A stretch of 64,000 nucleotides of DNA from Icerya purchasi (taxonomy: Eukaryota; Arthropoda; Insecta; Hemiptera; Monophlebidae): NCBI GenBank assembly GCA_039619475.1, contig CM077115.1, positions 552,814,826-552,878,825 of the forward strand, given 5' to 3'. Position 1 is the stretch's first letter; the number at the start of each line of letters is the position of its first letter. Shown one piece after another: positions 50,739-64,000 of this stretch. The translations under genes were made by a program, and so were the position numbers. The notes beneath the pieces are model-generated. The model was not told the origin of the DNA. It did not search any database and was given only the letters and a program-made list of their open reading frames with translations.

Positions 50739-52973
50739 AATATAGTTTTTATATATTTATTTATCGATTGTTATTCGTATTTTTTACATTTTTTTGTTAT
50801 TTAAGAAAGAAATATATCCACACAAAAATTATATAAATAATGAAACTCTAAAAAGTGTTTAAAAATTTTAATTAGTATTCTGCTTAGCCAAGTGTCAATA
50901 ACGGACAAATTGGAATATCAAAAAAGGAGCAAAAAAGGTTAGCTCAAAAAACAGACAGTAGCGCTCTTAGTAGAAAATAAATTTAGGAAAATTAAGATTC
51001 GTAATATATATGTTAAATTCAATAAATTTGAATATTATAAAAATGGAACAAACTGAAATTAAGATATGCATCAAAATTTCAAAACGCAGCAGGACAACTG
51101 AACAACAATTTTGAGAAATCGAGTTATTTTTCGTTGTTGTCAGCTCCCAAACTTGATTCTAGAAATTTCCGAATTTTTGCGTAATTGCCGTTGGCTTTGA
51201 AATTTATATTTTAATTTTCGGGTGGCTCTATTCTTACAATATTCGAATTTTGATTCAGTTAAATTTATTTTATAATTCTTCGAGTGCTAAAAAATTTGTC
51301 TTTTTCGAAAGTATTTTTTTTTTTTTTCTTTTTTATTCTTGTACATTTTTAGAATTACTAGCAGAAAGTTAAGTCATTTAACCTTTTTCTGAATTGCGAA
51401 TGGAGTTCTATGATTAATACGATGTAGCATCCAAGTTTCAGATCGGTTAACCAGTTCTGCAGATATCTTTGGAACATATATACATTCTCATACACGCATA
51501 GAAGGTAGAAAAAAATTTTAATAAAATTACCTTGTAATTACGACGCGAAATTAAATTTATGGAAAATCCGAAAATCTTACTTTAAAAAAAAACATATACC
51601 TCCAGTGGCATATTCTCCATCTGCAGGTTCTAAAAAATATTTGTTCTTAATATTTTTTCGATCAAATTTATAATAATGTCATTCGTGTACCAATGTATTT
51701 CTGTAATTTGACCTAAACATTCTATAAACGTGCCAGACGATGAACATCGTCATATTTTATTATTATGAACCCCCTCCCATTAGTATTGTTCGATCCTGAG
51801 AACACTCTAGTGTATTGTTAATGTGTACATAAAAATTCTTAAATCACGTTTGGTTGAAATATTCGTGCCATAATTAAATTAACACAAAAAAAAACAACAA
51901 AAAAAAACGAAGAGTTTTTTTTTTTAAATAAAGTTTCTTAATCCGTTTATACTTTTTTTATTTCTACTTATTTTATTTTTTATTATTATTTTTTTTTTTT
52001 TTGCGTTGGAAGTCGCCTACCGGAGGTTGAACACAATGGAAAAAGAGGAATGAAAAGCAGTCAGGGATTAGATTTGAAAATATTCCTTAGTAATTGAACA
52101 AAACGAAGCTAATAAAATAGGAACACTTTTTAATCAAAAAATGTAGTAAGAGAATATTAGATATCACATAGAAAATATATTAATAAATTAACATCGACTA
52201 CTTTAGAATTTATGTTCGTAAGCAAAGAATAATTCTATATTATATATCATAGCCCGAGGTTTATTATTAAAATATAATTTCTTATAGTTGCCTTTAAATT
52301 GTTAATAGAATGCACTTTACGTAGGATAGTGTTCTTAAGAATCATAATGTTACGTTTGATGTAATTTGGAACTGTGAACGGTGAGGACGTCGTGGTAAAA
52401 TTACGAAACTCTAACGATAATTTAAGTCAGTTTAGACAAGTATGTAATAAAGGCTATAAAATAAAGAGGATAATAACAGAAATCAGTAATGAATTTATTA
52501 AACAACTTATCATGTTGTCACGGGACTGAATTTTTTTTTGCTGATTTGAGGGCTTTAATATTCTGCCGCCTAAAACGACCTCTGTTTGTCGAAAGAAATA
52601 AGTCAGTTGATTGAATGGAGGAGATAGCGTCATTAGTTGGTAGTATGAAGTTTAATTTCTTTTTTTTTTTTTTTTTTTTTGGGTGGAGGTCAATATTAAT
52701 TTTGATATGGCAGCGCTTAAGAAGAATGTGACTGATATCATATGAAGGGAGACAGCTTCCAATAGATGATTTTGAATAAAAATAAGGGGGTGAGATGATC
52801 TCAATTGATTCCTTGCGATTTTGGTTGTTTTAAAAAACAAACACATACGTAAATGAAGATTATTTAGAAATGAAAGAAAGAAAATGGACATTTTATCTGT
52901 CTTAAGATGATAAAACAAAATACCCGCCCATTTTAAATACCATAACTAATTTAAACTTTTTTTTTCCTACCCT

Positions 52974-53001
52974 GGGCGCGCCAGCGGCCTTGACCCAACA
53001 A
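52974..53001 (+). repeat. short dispersed repeat, copy 2
   Basis: GC-rich stretch with core CCAGCGGCCTTGACCC, matching 223-249 with a few differences and the same position after a T-rich run. Confidence 0.5.
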
Positions 53002-55978
53002 AAAACTTAGAGAGGCCCTAGTGAAGAGCACAAGATAACGACAGAAGAGAGGCGCATCATATGGATTGGTTCCTTTTTTTTATGGTCAGGTGCAAAAGCT
53101 AAGAGCGATGAGATCTTTAATTTCTTCTTTTATACTTTTTTTCCCCCCGTTAGCAGATAACTTGATTATTTAGGATGTACGATAAGTGACCATCTTGTTT
53201 TCTATGATCTTTATGTAATACAGTGTATTGTTGCGATCGTTCTTCTTCAATTTAGTTTTACTTTAACCACTGATTATTTAATAACGTTTATTTGTAGGAA
53301 AAATCGACAGTATTTCTGTGAGAAAGGTTATTGCAGAACTGAAAATAAGAGATATAACGTCTGTTAAACGTATAATAATAATAATAATAATAATAATAAA
53401 GAATTATTTTGTACTAATTGAAATTCAATGGTACCATCGAATTAATAAATATTGCGTTATTCAATAAAATTCGAATAAACTAAATCGCGAATTCTCATTA
53501 ATTATTATTATCTCGATAATTTCGAAATGATTGTAAGACATACTCCTTTTACTTTTAGTTTTATCTCAGATAGATTATCTAATCTGATAAAATACTAGTC
53601 TCTGCAGTACGAGTTTCATAACCGTTGTGTTGTTTAACATCGGAAGTATCATAGTTTCGGAAACGATGTTAAACTTTTTATCTGCAAATTGTGCGCAGAA
53701 CAGTGTATCTTCCAGTTGTCGATTTTTAATAACTTGTGTCGGTGTAAAAATATATTTTTTTTTTTATTCTTATTTACATACTTTTTTATAATTAAAAAGA
53801 AACAACTTATATGCTCTAAGTATAAATTTTAGATGATGTGTTCTTAAGTACTTCTCTACTTTCTTTCTATTACAGTTTTCTTATAATTGCAACAGGCTAA
53901 AAGCCTAATAACAGCAGTACATACTATGTAACATGTTATAGATTGGCTGAATAATTAATTAATCTAATAAATAAAGTGACATAAATAAAAAGTTAGAATT
54001 ATATACACTGTCATATACTCGCGTATCGTTTATAACGGTGTTTTGTGGTCATTACATTAAGTAAATGAAATATTATAACCTGTTCATTAGATGGTTAGCC
54101 GACCTAACCTGGTCTAGGGGGTTGGATAAGAATATATGTAAGGATTCATTCTTTGTTCTCGTAGATTGTTTGCAGTGTTTAATAATGTGTTCGACAGTGG
54201 GTGCAAATGCCGCGCTATCAAAATATGCACCTGGAGTAAGGAGAGACCCGCTCAAAGACATGATTATGCGTCATAGACGTATATGTCCTAAACGGAATCT
54301 ATTGATGGCGGAAAATTATTTTCTTCTCGGGTCAAACGGTGGCCGTGAACGTTCAACGTTTGACTTGATGGATCTTAGAAAGATTTCTTGTTGCAATGGC
54401 GAAGAAACCCATCTTTCTTTCACAATACTAATTGATAATTTTAAGAATTTAATTTTAGCCAGCAATTCGGTATTTTTTATTACTTAATTACACGGGTCAT
54501 ATAAAAATAACAATTTAGAAACGTGTTGCTCCTTGCGAACAGCGCATTAAAATTCTTTGTAGTGTTAATAACGCCTTGTAACAATCAAATGTCGGATGTA
54601 CTCTGACCATCCTATACGATAATTTTTTAAGAAAAAGTTTTGATTGAACTTTCGCGAGTAATTGAATTGATCCCTATATGGATCCTAAATAATCGATCTA
54701 TATTCTAAATGGTGACGCCGCCATGCGCAAAATATAATTTTCAAAGTTTCATCATTTTTTGACATTGTTACTATTTTTAATTATAAAGCTCAATGATCGG
54801 AACAAGGTGTAATATTACAGCATTACACGTGGGTCTTTATGGCTCATTTCCGATAGAACACGTTCTTTGTACGAGGTATTGTTTTTTAACAAAAGTAGAG
54901 TAAAAAGAAAGAAAAATAACGAATTCTTTTTAAAGAATCATAAGATATGCTGCGGGCTATTTCAGATTAGGTCGTGTTAAAAAACGGCGTACAGTTATAA
55001 GATTATGTTCTGCAATCACATCACCCTGGAGATAAAATTCGGCGTATCAGTTGCAAAACTGCGCGGTACCTACGGTTGTAAACGATATTATGAAATGTCT
55101 TGTATAGACTGGTTTTATCGGAGTAGAAGATCTATCTGGGACAAAACTAAAGATAAAAGCGGAGTATGTTTTACCAGCGTTCCAAAATGATCGAGCATTA
55201 CGAATTTTGGTTTATTCGGTTTAGAAAATGTTCAAATTTTTTTGAATTACTGAATAATTTACTTGATGGTGCGACTGAACAGAATTAACCGTTATTACAA
55301 ATTATTATTATTATTATTATTATTATACGTTTAAACAGACGTAATATCCTTTATTTTCAGTTCTATAATAATCCATCTTACAGAAATATTTCCGATTTTC
55401 CCATTAAACTAGTGACATTAAAGAATCTTTGATTAATGTAAAAGTTAATTTTTCGCGGAAGAATCCCATAAATAAGAACGACCACTATAATCCACTGTAT
55501 TGTATAAAGATGATAGGAGACGAAGAGCTTGAATGATTAAGATATTCACCAAAAAAAAAAAAATTTTTATAGGCTCCGCATTATCGATGCATTTAAAACA
55601 ACGGTATAGTATGCGATGAAGAGGTTTATTGTGTGATTGCATTGGTGACACAGTTCAATCTTGTTCAGTAAATTTATCAACCCATTATAGAATACATTAC
55701 TGTTGGCACAAACGCATAGAAGATCCGCAGTCGCATAGCACCGTGAAAACGCAAATCACATCATCTATTTAAATAACATAGTTATTTTAGATAAATCGGA
55801 AAAGTTAGGAGTTAGTTTGGCTAGAGGAGCGATTGAAATTGAAAAGCATAAGAATTTTAACCGCGATGATTCTACAAAATAAACGAAATGTGTAGACCGT
55901 TATTAAGACAGTTAAAATTTAAACGGTGAATGAAAGTACAAAACAGTGTCGACCAATCAGAAGCGAACCTGTAGCTAC

Positions 55979-56109
<131 letters not shown>

Positions 56110-59100
56110 ACCGTTTCCGATCATCCCTTGCTTTATTGTTTACTCTGAATATGGACAGTGCTTGATTTGTTTGTTCGAAACATTAATATGTGGAGGCGGT
56201 TTATGATTAAAACGAAGGCGGGGTAGGTGAAACAGCTAATAGCAGATCGGCGAAGATGTGCAAAGTCGACTTGGGCCGAGAAGGCAGATTTGACTGAATA
56301 AATACAATGATCGAGGATGAGGAAAGAAGAAAAAATAGTCACCATGACTTATGAATAGAATTTTGGAAGGAACACTGTTCAGTTTGAGCAGGAGATGGTG
56401 CCAACGGAGACCTAATTCATAATAAATGATGAATTAAAACTGTGGGCTCTGTAATTGCAGATGTAGCCATGGCATATGGGACAGCTAACTCCTTTTAACC
56501 TTCGGCAATGTCATTCCTTTTCTTTTCAGGATGCATACGTTTGGCATTTATCGACACGTTGATTGCCATTGTTTCTCGATCCTTGGTATAGCGTTCTTTG
56601 TCAGATTCCATTCCTTAATACTCCTAATTGCTGCTATGTACACGTGTTGATGGGTAATCGCCTATTATTGACAAGCCTAGGGAAAAACCCAAACAAGAAA
56701 AAAAAAAAACAACTTTATGACAGATTTAATTGTTATCTTCGAGACACTTGGCTGGACGTTTCGGTGAAAAAGTCGATTAAATTGAAGTATAGAAAAGTTG
56801 AGAAATATAAAAAAGTATTGAAGCATTATTTACCGTTACCACTCATCCTACACGATATAGACACACACCGGAATCAAAAATCCTCAGCTTGTTCGAAGAA
56901 ATTATGAATTAGGATGATAGTTGAATATTTTACAAATTATTATTTCCTCTAGCATTAAAATTGATAAAGCTTCTTATACTGTATGAAGATATCGACACGT
57001 TTGTTTATAGGTAATCAACTTCTTATTGCCGAAATTATATCACGAGCAGTATAATAGTATGTTTATGGAAATTAATTAGATTGGAAGGTTAAAAAAAATG
57101 GTCTTTTCCAAACACACTTTGTTAATTATAAAAATGTATTTGTTTTATTTTTAGCCATATCTAAGATGAAAATATTTTCAAACAGAATAACGAGGATCGT
57201 GATTTTAATATTACGCGTTTAAAAATAGCGTAGGGAATAAACATAGTCATATTATATAAATGCTCTTTCATTATAGTTGTCCGTAGCATTTAATATCGAG
57301 CGTTGAAATGATTTTTTTCTTTCAAAAACAAAAAAGAAAAAATGTTAATTCGAATTTATAGATAACAAAAATAAACAATGTAATAATAACACTAAATAGC
57401 ATACGCGCCTGTCGAAATATCGATGAGAAGTATAGAATAAAGTAGCGGATCTACGTTATAATTAATATGAATTTGTTAATTAGATTTGCTGGAAAATTAA
57501 TTAAATCCCCGACCAGACGAATAAAATGTAAATAATCAAATAGAATAACATAAATTAATAAAAAGCACGAAACATACTTATTAATTGTAGTTAAAGATTA
57601 ATGTGTACGTTCAATGTGTTTTTTCCTTTTTAATTTTTTTATGTGATTGTAGTTGTATAGTTAAGATGATAGTGTTTAATATGGTTCAGTATCGAACATC
57701 GAATATAAGAGTGTTAAAGAATTAATATTTATAGTTGTTTTTTATTTCATATATGTTTTGTGAATGTTGGGTTAAATTCAATGACAGAGTTATATCTATT
57801 TTTTCTAAATATTTTGAAATTAATTCATGCAGAGAATAACTGTTGTCTCTGTATTAATGAAGTACGTCGGTGTTTAAAGTGCAGCTGTTAAAAACTATTA
57901 AATGATATAAATGAATTGTCGAGTGGTATAGTTTTTGTAGGAATCGTAGTTTAAATTAATTGCGGTCTGCTGATTGAGGCCTTGTAGAATACCGAAACAG
58001 TATGGATATGATTGGTATTTACTTCTTTCGGTCCTTATTTTTGATTTTCGATTAAATATAATGGCGGGAAACATTTTGAAAGATTAATCGATAGCAGATT
58101 AATCTGTAGTTTAACGCGACGTACTTACATGTCTTCCAGTTAACGATGGCGCTGCTAATGAATAGTGACGCGGGGACATGTATTTCAGCGAAGGCAAATT
58201 ATCCATTCTGTTTCACAGTCGTGTTTGTGTTTAGTTTCCGCCTGTGAGAAAACGTATTTACGAGTGTAGATCCGAATCAGCGCTTATACAGTTCGTAGGA
58301 TACAGTGTTGTACATATGCAATATTGGATCTGTGCGGTCTCATTATTTTTTCGTGAAAAATTACATTCAAAGGTCTTTTGAATAACGTCACAGCGTGCGT
58401 TTATGCGCTGACGTAGAATGATGATTAAATGAGCGTAAAGATGTGTGATAACAAATGATAAAGAGAAATTCTGTAATTACGCTTCATTGATTCTTTACAG
58501 ATGTGCAACTTTCTCCGTTAATATTATACAGCTGCGACATTGCTTTTTTTTTTTGCTTTCGATACGTACAAAGGAAATAAATTTTCTCGTAAGATAAATT
58601 TTCAATGGATTATAAAATTACTTTTTAATTTCTATTTTATTTTTTTTTTCATAACATTCATTAATATTTAAATTCATTCGCTAATTAAATAGTATCTCAA
58701 AGACAGCTCAATGTTAAATGAAATTTCCTCGCGTGTGTCGTATTACACGACACGAAATTTTTTTGGTATTGGGAAATTCTTATTATTTTTTTATTTTATT
58801 AAATCGACTAGTCTAATTTAATCGATGTTATGCGCCTTTAGGATTACCGTGCTCAAAGGGGTTACATAAGAATCTTAACCGGGAGCAGTTCCTGTTGGTT
58901 TTATGCTGCGGATAAAATGATTATTTGATTATCAATGATTTGTTAGTTTGGATCCCTTGTGCAAAAATGATAAGAGTTGGATAGGGATCTGCCGAAAGAT
59001 TGAATGCTGAGAACGGTCTGAGTCAACCATTGAACGAATTTAATTTTAGTTATATTGTTATTAGTATGTTTTATTTTTAGACCTTGAAAAGTGCATTCAG

Positions 59101-60393
59101 AGAATTTCCGTATTAAATCTTTTTTTTTTTAATATATATATATATATATAATTTGAATAGTTTTTGTATAGCGAAATTCGCATTGTATTGTAGGCCAATT
59201 CCACTTTATTACGTATTCAGTTAATTTCTTCTGTCGGATCGAAAACGTTTTTATATGTCTGAGAATTGTGTGTAGTCTTTGATTACTCGAAAAGTGGGTT
59301 TTCAATCAGAATGGCCGAATGCTTGTTTTTTTCTTACAGCGTTTTAGGCCATTAATTAATTAACGACTGTCTTAATAATGGAAAAACACATTTACTTCTT
59401 AATCACGCTAGTTGGAAAATGTTCGATAAACGCTATTTTTGATTTGCCGTTAACTAACATTATTTTTATCGAACGACTTTATTTCAAGGGGAGACATTTA
59501 AGTAAATAAAAAGTTCGAGGCTTATAAAAGTATTTTGTTAAATTTGAAATGTATTATATAGGCAAAAATACGTTTTTTTTATTAGAATCTTCAGTCATTT
59601 CTTTAAACATTTTTCGGGATGTTGTTTTTAAAATGAAGCGTCTAAAATTCTTAACAGACGAACAGCACAACATTCTTATTTTGTAGAAATTAGTATTTTT
59701 ACCTTAGCCGTCGACAAATCAAACATGTAGTGTTTCCAATTCGCCCGCTTCGTTATTGTAATATTATATCGTCTTCAGAAGAACCGTCGACGGGTGTATT
59801 TAATTTTAATAATGATTTTGTTACGATATCGAACGGGACACAGTCTTGTATGCTCTCTGAAAATCGACTGAGTAACTGATGTTGAAGCGCGAAGTTTTTC
59901 ATTTTACCTGCAAATCTATGTGAGCATATATTGATGCGCTCCTTAAACAATTAGTTTACTACAACAATAAGTGGTACTGACTTTTAGTGTGCTATCTTTC
60001 GGGAAATAGCGATCAAATCGAGGACTTTAGGTTTTAAAATAGTCAGGGAAGAAGAAATGAATGGTATAAACTACCAACTACTGTGATAATTGCTTTATTT
60101 ATTTATTTTTGTTCAAAAATTTAAATTTTCACATCAGCACGATGATTTTCCTTTTGTAGTTGGCTCTTTTCCTTATTTATTACCACATGCGATATTGGAG
60201 GAGATCCATATCAGTAGTCGCGGATAACGCTGGCCATATCAATTAGTTTTTATTTAAGCTTAAAAAGAACGCTGATTTCTATAATTTCACAAGGCTCTTG
60301 ATAAATTGTGGAAAAAGAAAAAAGCAGCTTTAAAATAGTTAAATATTTTTCGATTTTTTAACTTGTAACGGTTTTTTTGTTTCTCTTAATATA

Positions 60394-60424
<31 letters not shown>

Positions 60425-61229
60425 TTGTATCAGTGGTGAACCGTTAGGTACTGTGCTAGTGCTGTGACGAAGTACCAAAGCAAATTGAAAAAAAAAGAAA
60501 TCTGCCATACTCCTCTGACTGTAGGGATTAGATGTTTTTAGCTTGCCAGTGGAAATACGAAAAGTCAATGAGAAGGGAAATGCTTAATGTGTAAAAAGTG
60601 TCAGTGCGAGCCGTCAGTGTCGATTAGTGGTGAATTCTGATTCGATGATCTGTTTGATTTCCAGTTTTGTTCGTCAGATGCTGAAGTACTTCTCCGGTAG
60701 GCGAGTCGCTGAGAGCTCATTGAGAAGAGGCCACACATACATATATGTAACAAAAGCCTACGTAGGTAAACAGGTGCAATCGTTTAACCAGGTACTTCTC
60801 TGTACTTTTAAGCGAGCTACGTTTGCGTTGTATGCTGCATATTTTTCGCTGCGATGACTACGCTATCGTGATTTTATATCATTGCGAAATGACGTTCACT
60901 CGTCTGATTTGTAAATATGTTCGCTAAAATGTACTGCTAGGGGAAATCTGTCGCCTGCGAAAGATGCAAAGCTGGATGGAAGCGGTAGTATAGTGAACTA
61001 ATAATTATTAGGTCGGTAGTTTAGAAGGTATCCGTTTTTAAGTAGATTTCTTTTACTGTGATTGCAATTTTAAAAAATATACTTTTACGTCTTTTTCATT
61101 ATAAGAGGAAGCCGTTGTATATGTTTAATTTTATAAAATTATGCGATTTAGTAATCTTTTTTATTTATTATTATTTTTTTTTTTAAAGTAAATTTAGCAT
61201 TATTTCTTTTTGTTGTCCGATTATTTTTT

Positions 61230-62010
61230 TTTATTCACTCGAAGATCGTGCGCCATCTCATACGAAGCCCGACTCAATGTTCCGCATTGCATGCAGAACT
61301 GTACGCAATTGCACACTGCCTCTACCACATCGTTACAACTCACACCACAATCAGTGTTTTCCTCCTGATTACTGATTCCCTACAGAGTCTTTAAACATGA
61401 TTAAGGGCCAAAAATACAACAACCCGTTAGTACTAAAAATATACCACTACTTGTACCGGTTGTATGTAATGGACAGTCTCTCACGTGTCAGTGCTGCGGG
61501 TTCCATTGGAGTGGTGCCTAATAATGAGAGAGTCGATGGAGCGAGCAGAGCACGTTCTGTTTTGCTCTCGCCAATGCCAGAGGACGCGGAGTTACCGTCA
61601 TCAATGACGCATATACATTTTCTTGAAGGCGTGTGCGAAAACCAATGGAAAACTCAATGGGCAGCTCTGCTGCAACATTCTTAAAAATCATTAAGCTCAC
61701 AGTTGAATCATGGTGGCTGCCACCGAAAGGAACATCCCGATACGACTTCAAGATTCTCAACTGGCTGCGAATCGGCCCCCCCACATCGCTCTATTTTCCA
61801 AAAACATATAATCGACAAAACGCCACCTCCGGTTATGTGTGCCCCTTGTGCGGCCAGACCAGCGTACTGACTGTTTCTCGCATACTTCTTATCTGCCGAA
61901 AGTTTAAAACAACTTGGCCTCATGAGAAACATGGAGCAGATCTTTTCAAATGAGCCAATTTCCATCACCACTAGGGTTATTGTCTTCGTTAGAATTAGCG
62001 GCTTAACCCA
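61230..62010 (+). mobile_element. LINE ORF2 RNase H and C-terminal finger remnant
   Basis: RNase H pieces: AIAHCLYHIVTTHTTISVFL with LITDSLQSL (61300-61395), then NPLVLKIYHYLYRL and GVVPNNERVDGASRA (61420-61555). C-terminal pieces: FKILNWLRIGPPTSL (near 61755) and a finger YVCPLCGQTSVLTVSRILLIC (61833-61895), matching the 'CP.CG..LTV.HIL..C' end of Jockey ORF2, with the usual histidine changed. Frameshifts and stops separate the pieces; no RT part is present upstream. Confidence 0.7.
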
Positions 62011-64000
62011 GCATATTTAAATCACTTTATGTGCTGTAATGACCATTGTAGTTACACGCGGCACATACAATTTAAAAGAGGGGGAAACGGCTCTTTAATT
62101 TGGTTTCGTTTGTGTAGTAGCTGCGGTTGTATGTTAATTTTTAACATTTTTCCGTCTTAGAGAGAAGTACCGGGGAAAACATCAGGATTCCGGCATAGAT
62201 GCGTATATATTTTTACGAATATTGCATATTGTAATTTGTGTTTTTTGCAATTTTTTGAAAGAAACGAAAAAAAGAAAAAAGAAGCAGCATCGTTTAATAA
62301 GAAACATATTTCTCATCGGTCCTACTTTATTTCAGTTTATAATAATAGTAAGTAATCATACTTGATATCTATTCTGAACTTACAAATCAATTAATGAGTT
62401 TTTCACAGGCAGTCAAACATTTAGCAATAATATGCACACGATATACAAAATTTTTGTATACATTGCATTTTTCGTTTTTAGTTTGAATATTCTAGAGTTG
62501 TAAAATATGAAAACAAATTTTATAAGCTAGAAATTCTTTATAATGTTACAAATTACCGCTCCCCTGTGAAATTCTTTAATGACGTGCCTCCGGAACGAGA
62601 TTTTACGCCTTTATCTATTTTCAGTTAGCATGGTGAATAAATTGAGATTATTTTTTACCATTGTAGTAATTAATTGCTTACTTTTTTTTGATGAACCATA
62701 TAAAAATAAGGCAATCGCTAAAGTGAACCTAGTTCAAATCCCACTGTTGCGCATATTGAAAGTTTAAAAAAAAAGACGAGGTTTCACGAAGGCGCTGAGT
62801 TTTTTTCTTCTCTTTGGTCCGAACAGAACAGTTCATTTGGCCAGCAAACTACGATACGACTAGATATTGAAAAATACTGAATAATCGAAAATTCAGCAAG
62901 AGAAATTTCATTCTCCATTATGGCCGCAACTGCTGGCAGTGCCCCCACAATGCTCAATGAAACAAAACAAACACATACAGGATTTTTTTCATTCTGGAAA
63001 AAGGAGCAAAAGAAAAAATAGATAAATAGATATAAATATTTCTATCTCACATTATGACACCACAGTTGCCCCCGGCAATGCTCACACAATGCATTATGAG
63101 AAAAATGAGTTAATGCAAAAAAAACGAGTGAACCAACGTGGTTGTCTCATTTTTAAAATTATCTGTTTCGTAAAGTTTTTGTGCCGCAGATAAGAGAGAC
63201 GCCTCTATCTATTAATCGATTTCTGAACTTTAAAAACCGATAATTCTTGAATTTCATCAAAATCGATCGAATCATTTGCAAGAACCCAGTTCTATAGCAT
63301 TAATGCAATTTTTGTTCAAATATAATATATGTATATAAAGCATATTTATTATTATTCCATGCTTTAATCACCTAAAAAGGAAAAATTTAATTGGAGGAGT
63401 CACCGATTATTAGAGAACAATTGTACTAAAATTGGAATAAGGAATACAAAGATGTCGGTCGAAAAAAACAAAAAAAAGGAGACAAAATGTATATAATATA
63501 AGGTTAAATTTATAGAAACAAATTCCGACGACTGGTTGCGAAAAATATCCCGAGATAGACTATACAGTGAAATTTTCAGGATGAAAATAGAGTGCGTCAT
63601 TTTATTAGTCGAAGAAGAAAATACTTAATTATTAAGTCGCTCGAAACTGCTATCTGCTTCGTTGAAGAGAGAGAGAGATCGATGAGAGAAGAATTTAATA
63701 AAAACCCGGAAGAATATTTTCAGCAGAATTCATTGTAATATGATAGTAGCACGAAGAACTCTTCACAATGCCTTTGCTATGGCGGATGATAGTTTTACCT
63801 ACATTTATATATATAGAGTGGATGAGAAGTTGGATGGCCACCACCGATTTAGATTTTACTTTCAACTAGCACCACTGCAATCTGTGGTGCCATTTCAAAT
63901 GTTTTCAATCGCGAATTCCGGAATTCCTCGAGAAAATACGCGCTAAACTCTAATCCAACTGCAACGTGGTGTTGCGCGCGCGCCTTTTTATAATTAAAAT
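62011..64000. other. AT-rich non-coding DNA, nothing recognised
   Basis: Only a decayed dispersed-repeat motif (ATTTCATCAAAATCG at 63253-63267) and short open frames. No exon or RNA gene was supported. Confidence 0.5.

Noticed and set aside
54065..54487. 140-codon open frame
   Set aside because: No domain, no GC or codon shift relative to surrounding AT-rich DNA, no splice or polyadenylation context; length is possible by chance.
62725..62745. tRNA B-box-like stretch (AGTTCAAATCCCACT)
   Set aside because: No matching A box or cloverleaf arms upstream.
63740..63753. ATGATAGTAGCACG, identical to the start of gene C
   Set aside because: Identity ends after 14 bases and the following frame is unrelated; treated as coincidence.

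Overview
This is an AT-rich eukaryotic genomic window, most likely from an insect or other arthropod. The reasons are an intron-bearing GC-rich host exon set in AT-rich DNA, Jockey-type LINE debris, TA, ATCT and GATA microsatellites, a hAT-type MITE and a Polinton/Maverick-type mobile element. There are no operons, tRNA or rRNA genes, or CRISPR arrays that I could recognise. The species cannot be told from the sequence alone.

The main feature is a 21.4-kb mobile element at 7191-28598 that is almost entirely one giant palindrome. Two arms of about 10.7 and 10.1 kb (7191-17869 and 18532-28598) are reverse complements around a unique 662-bp loop (17870-18531). The outer tips are 5'-AGTAGAGG and CCTCTACT-3', and both sides carry ATATAT, but the insertion lies in a TA microsatellite. 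Each arm carries the same genes, ordered tip to loop. A encodes a 275-aa protein resembling the N-terminal, zinc-finger-bearing part of Polinton DNA polymerase B. B (339 aa) and C (276 aa) are paralogues with an exonuclease-like (DEDD/RNase H-like) pattern. D is a broken copy of an arthropod mobile-element protein. A and B point toward the loop; C and D point outward. The loop holds the Exo I region of a Polinton-type polymerase B fused abruptly to the left copy of D. No integrase, packaging ATPase, protease, capsid gene or complete polymerase is visible, so the element looks non-autonomous, yet A, B and C are intact in both arms.

A and B are tandem relatives: they share upstream sequence, an N-terminal motif and downstream sequence. 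The DNA just after the B stop still encodes, out of frame, a decayed version of the A C-terminus. B therefore looks like an A duplicate whose middle was replaced by a C-type domain. The upstream module of A, B and C contains TGACGTAA or a variant.

Outside the palindrome: 1-7190 is non-coding debris with a TTAA-bounded inverted-repeat element (2966-4228) that includes a reverse-strand LINE fragment. 28599-43900 is mostly featureless AT-rich DNA with microsatellites, one candidate small exon (29313-29389) and a LINE fragment near 34.8 kb. A longer decayed Jockey-like LINE fills about 43.9-46.5 kb. A GC-rich block at 47.1-49.96 kb holds the only convincing host gene: a 5' coding exon (48210-49959) of an unrecognised serine-rich, low-complexity protein, ending at a GTATGT splice donor. 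The rest (50-64 kb) is probably intronic or intergenic, with a 38-bp inverted repeat at 50.6 kb, microsatellites and the RNase H/C-terminal part of another LINE at 61.2-62.0 kb.
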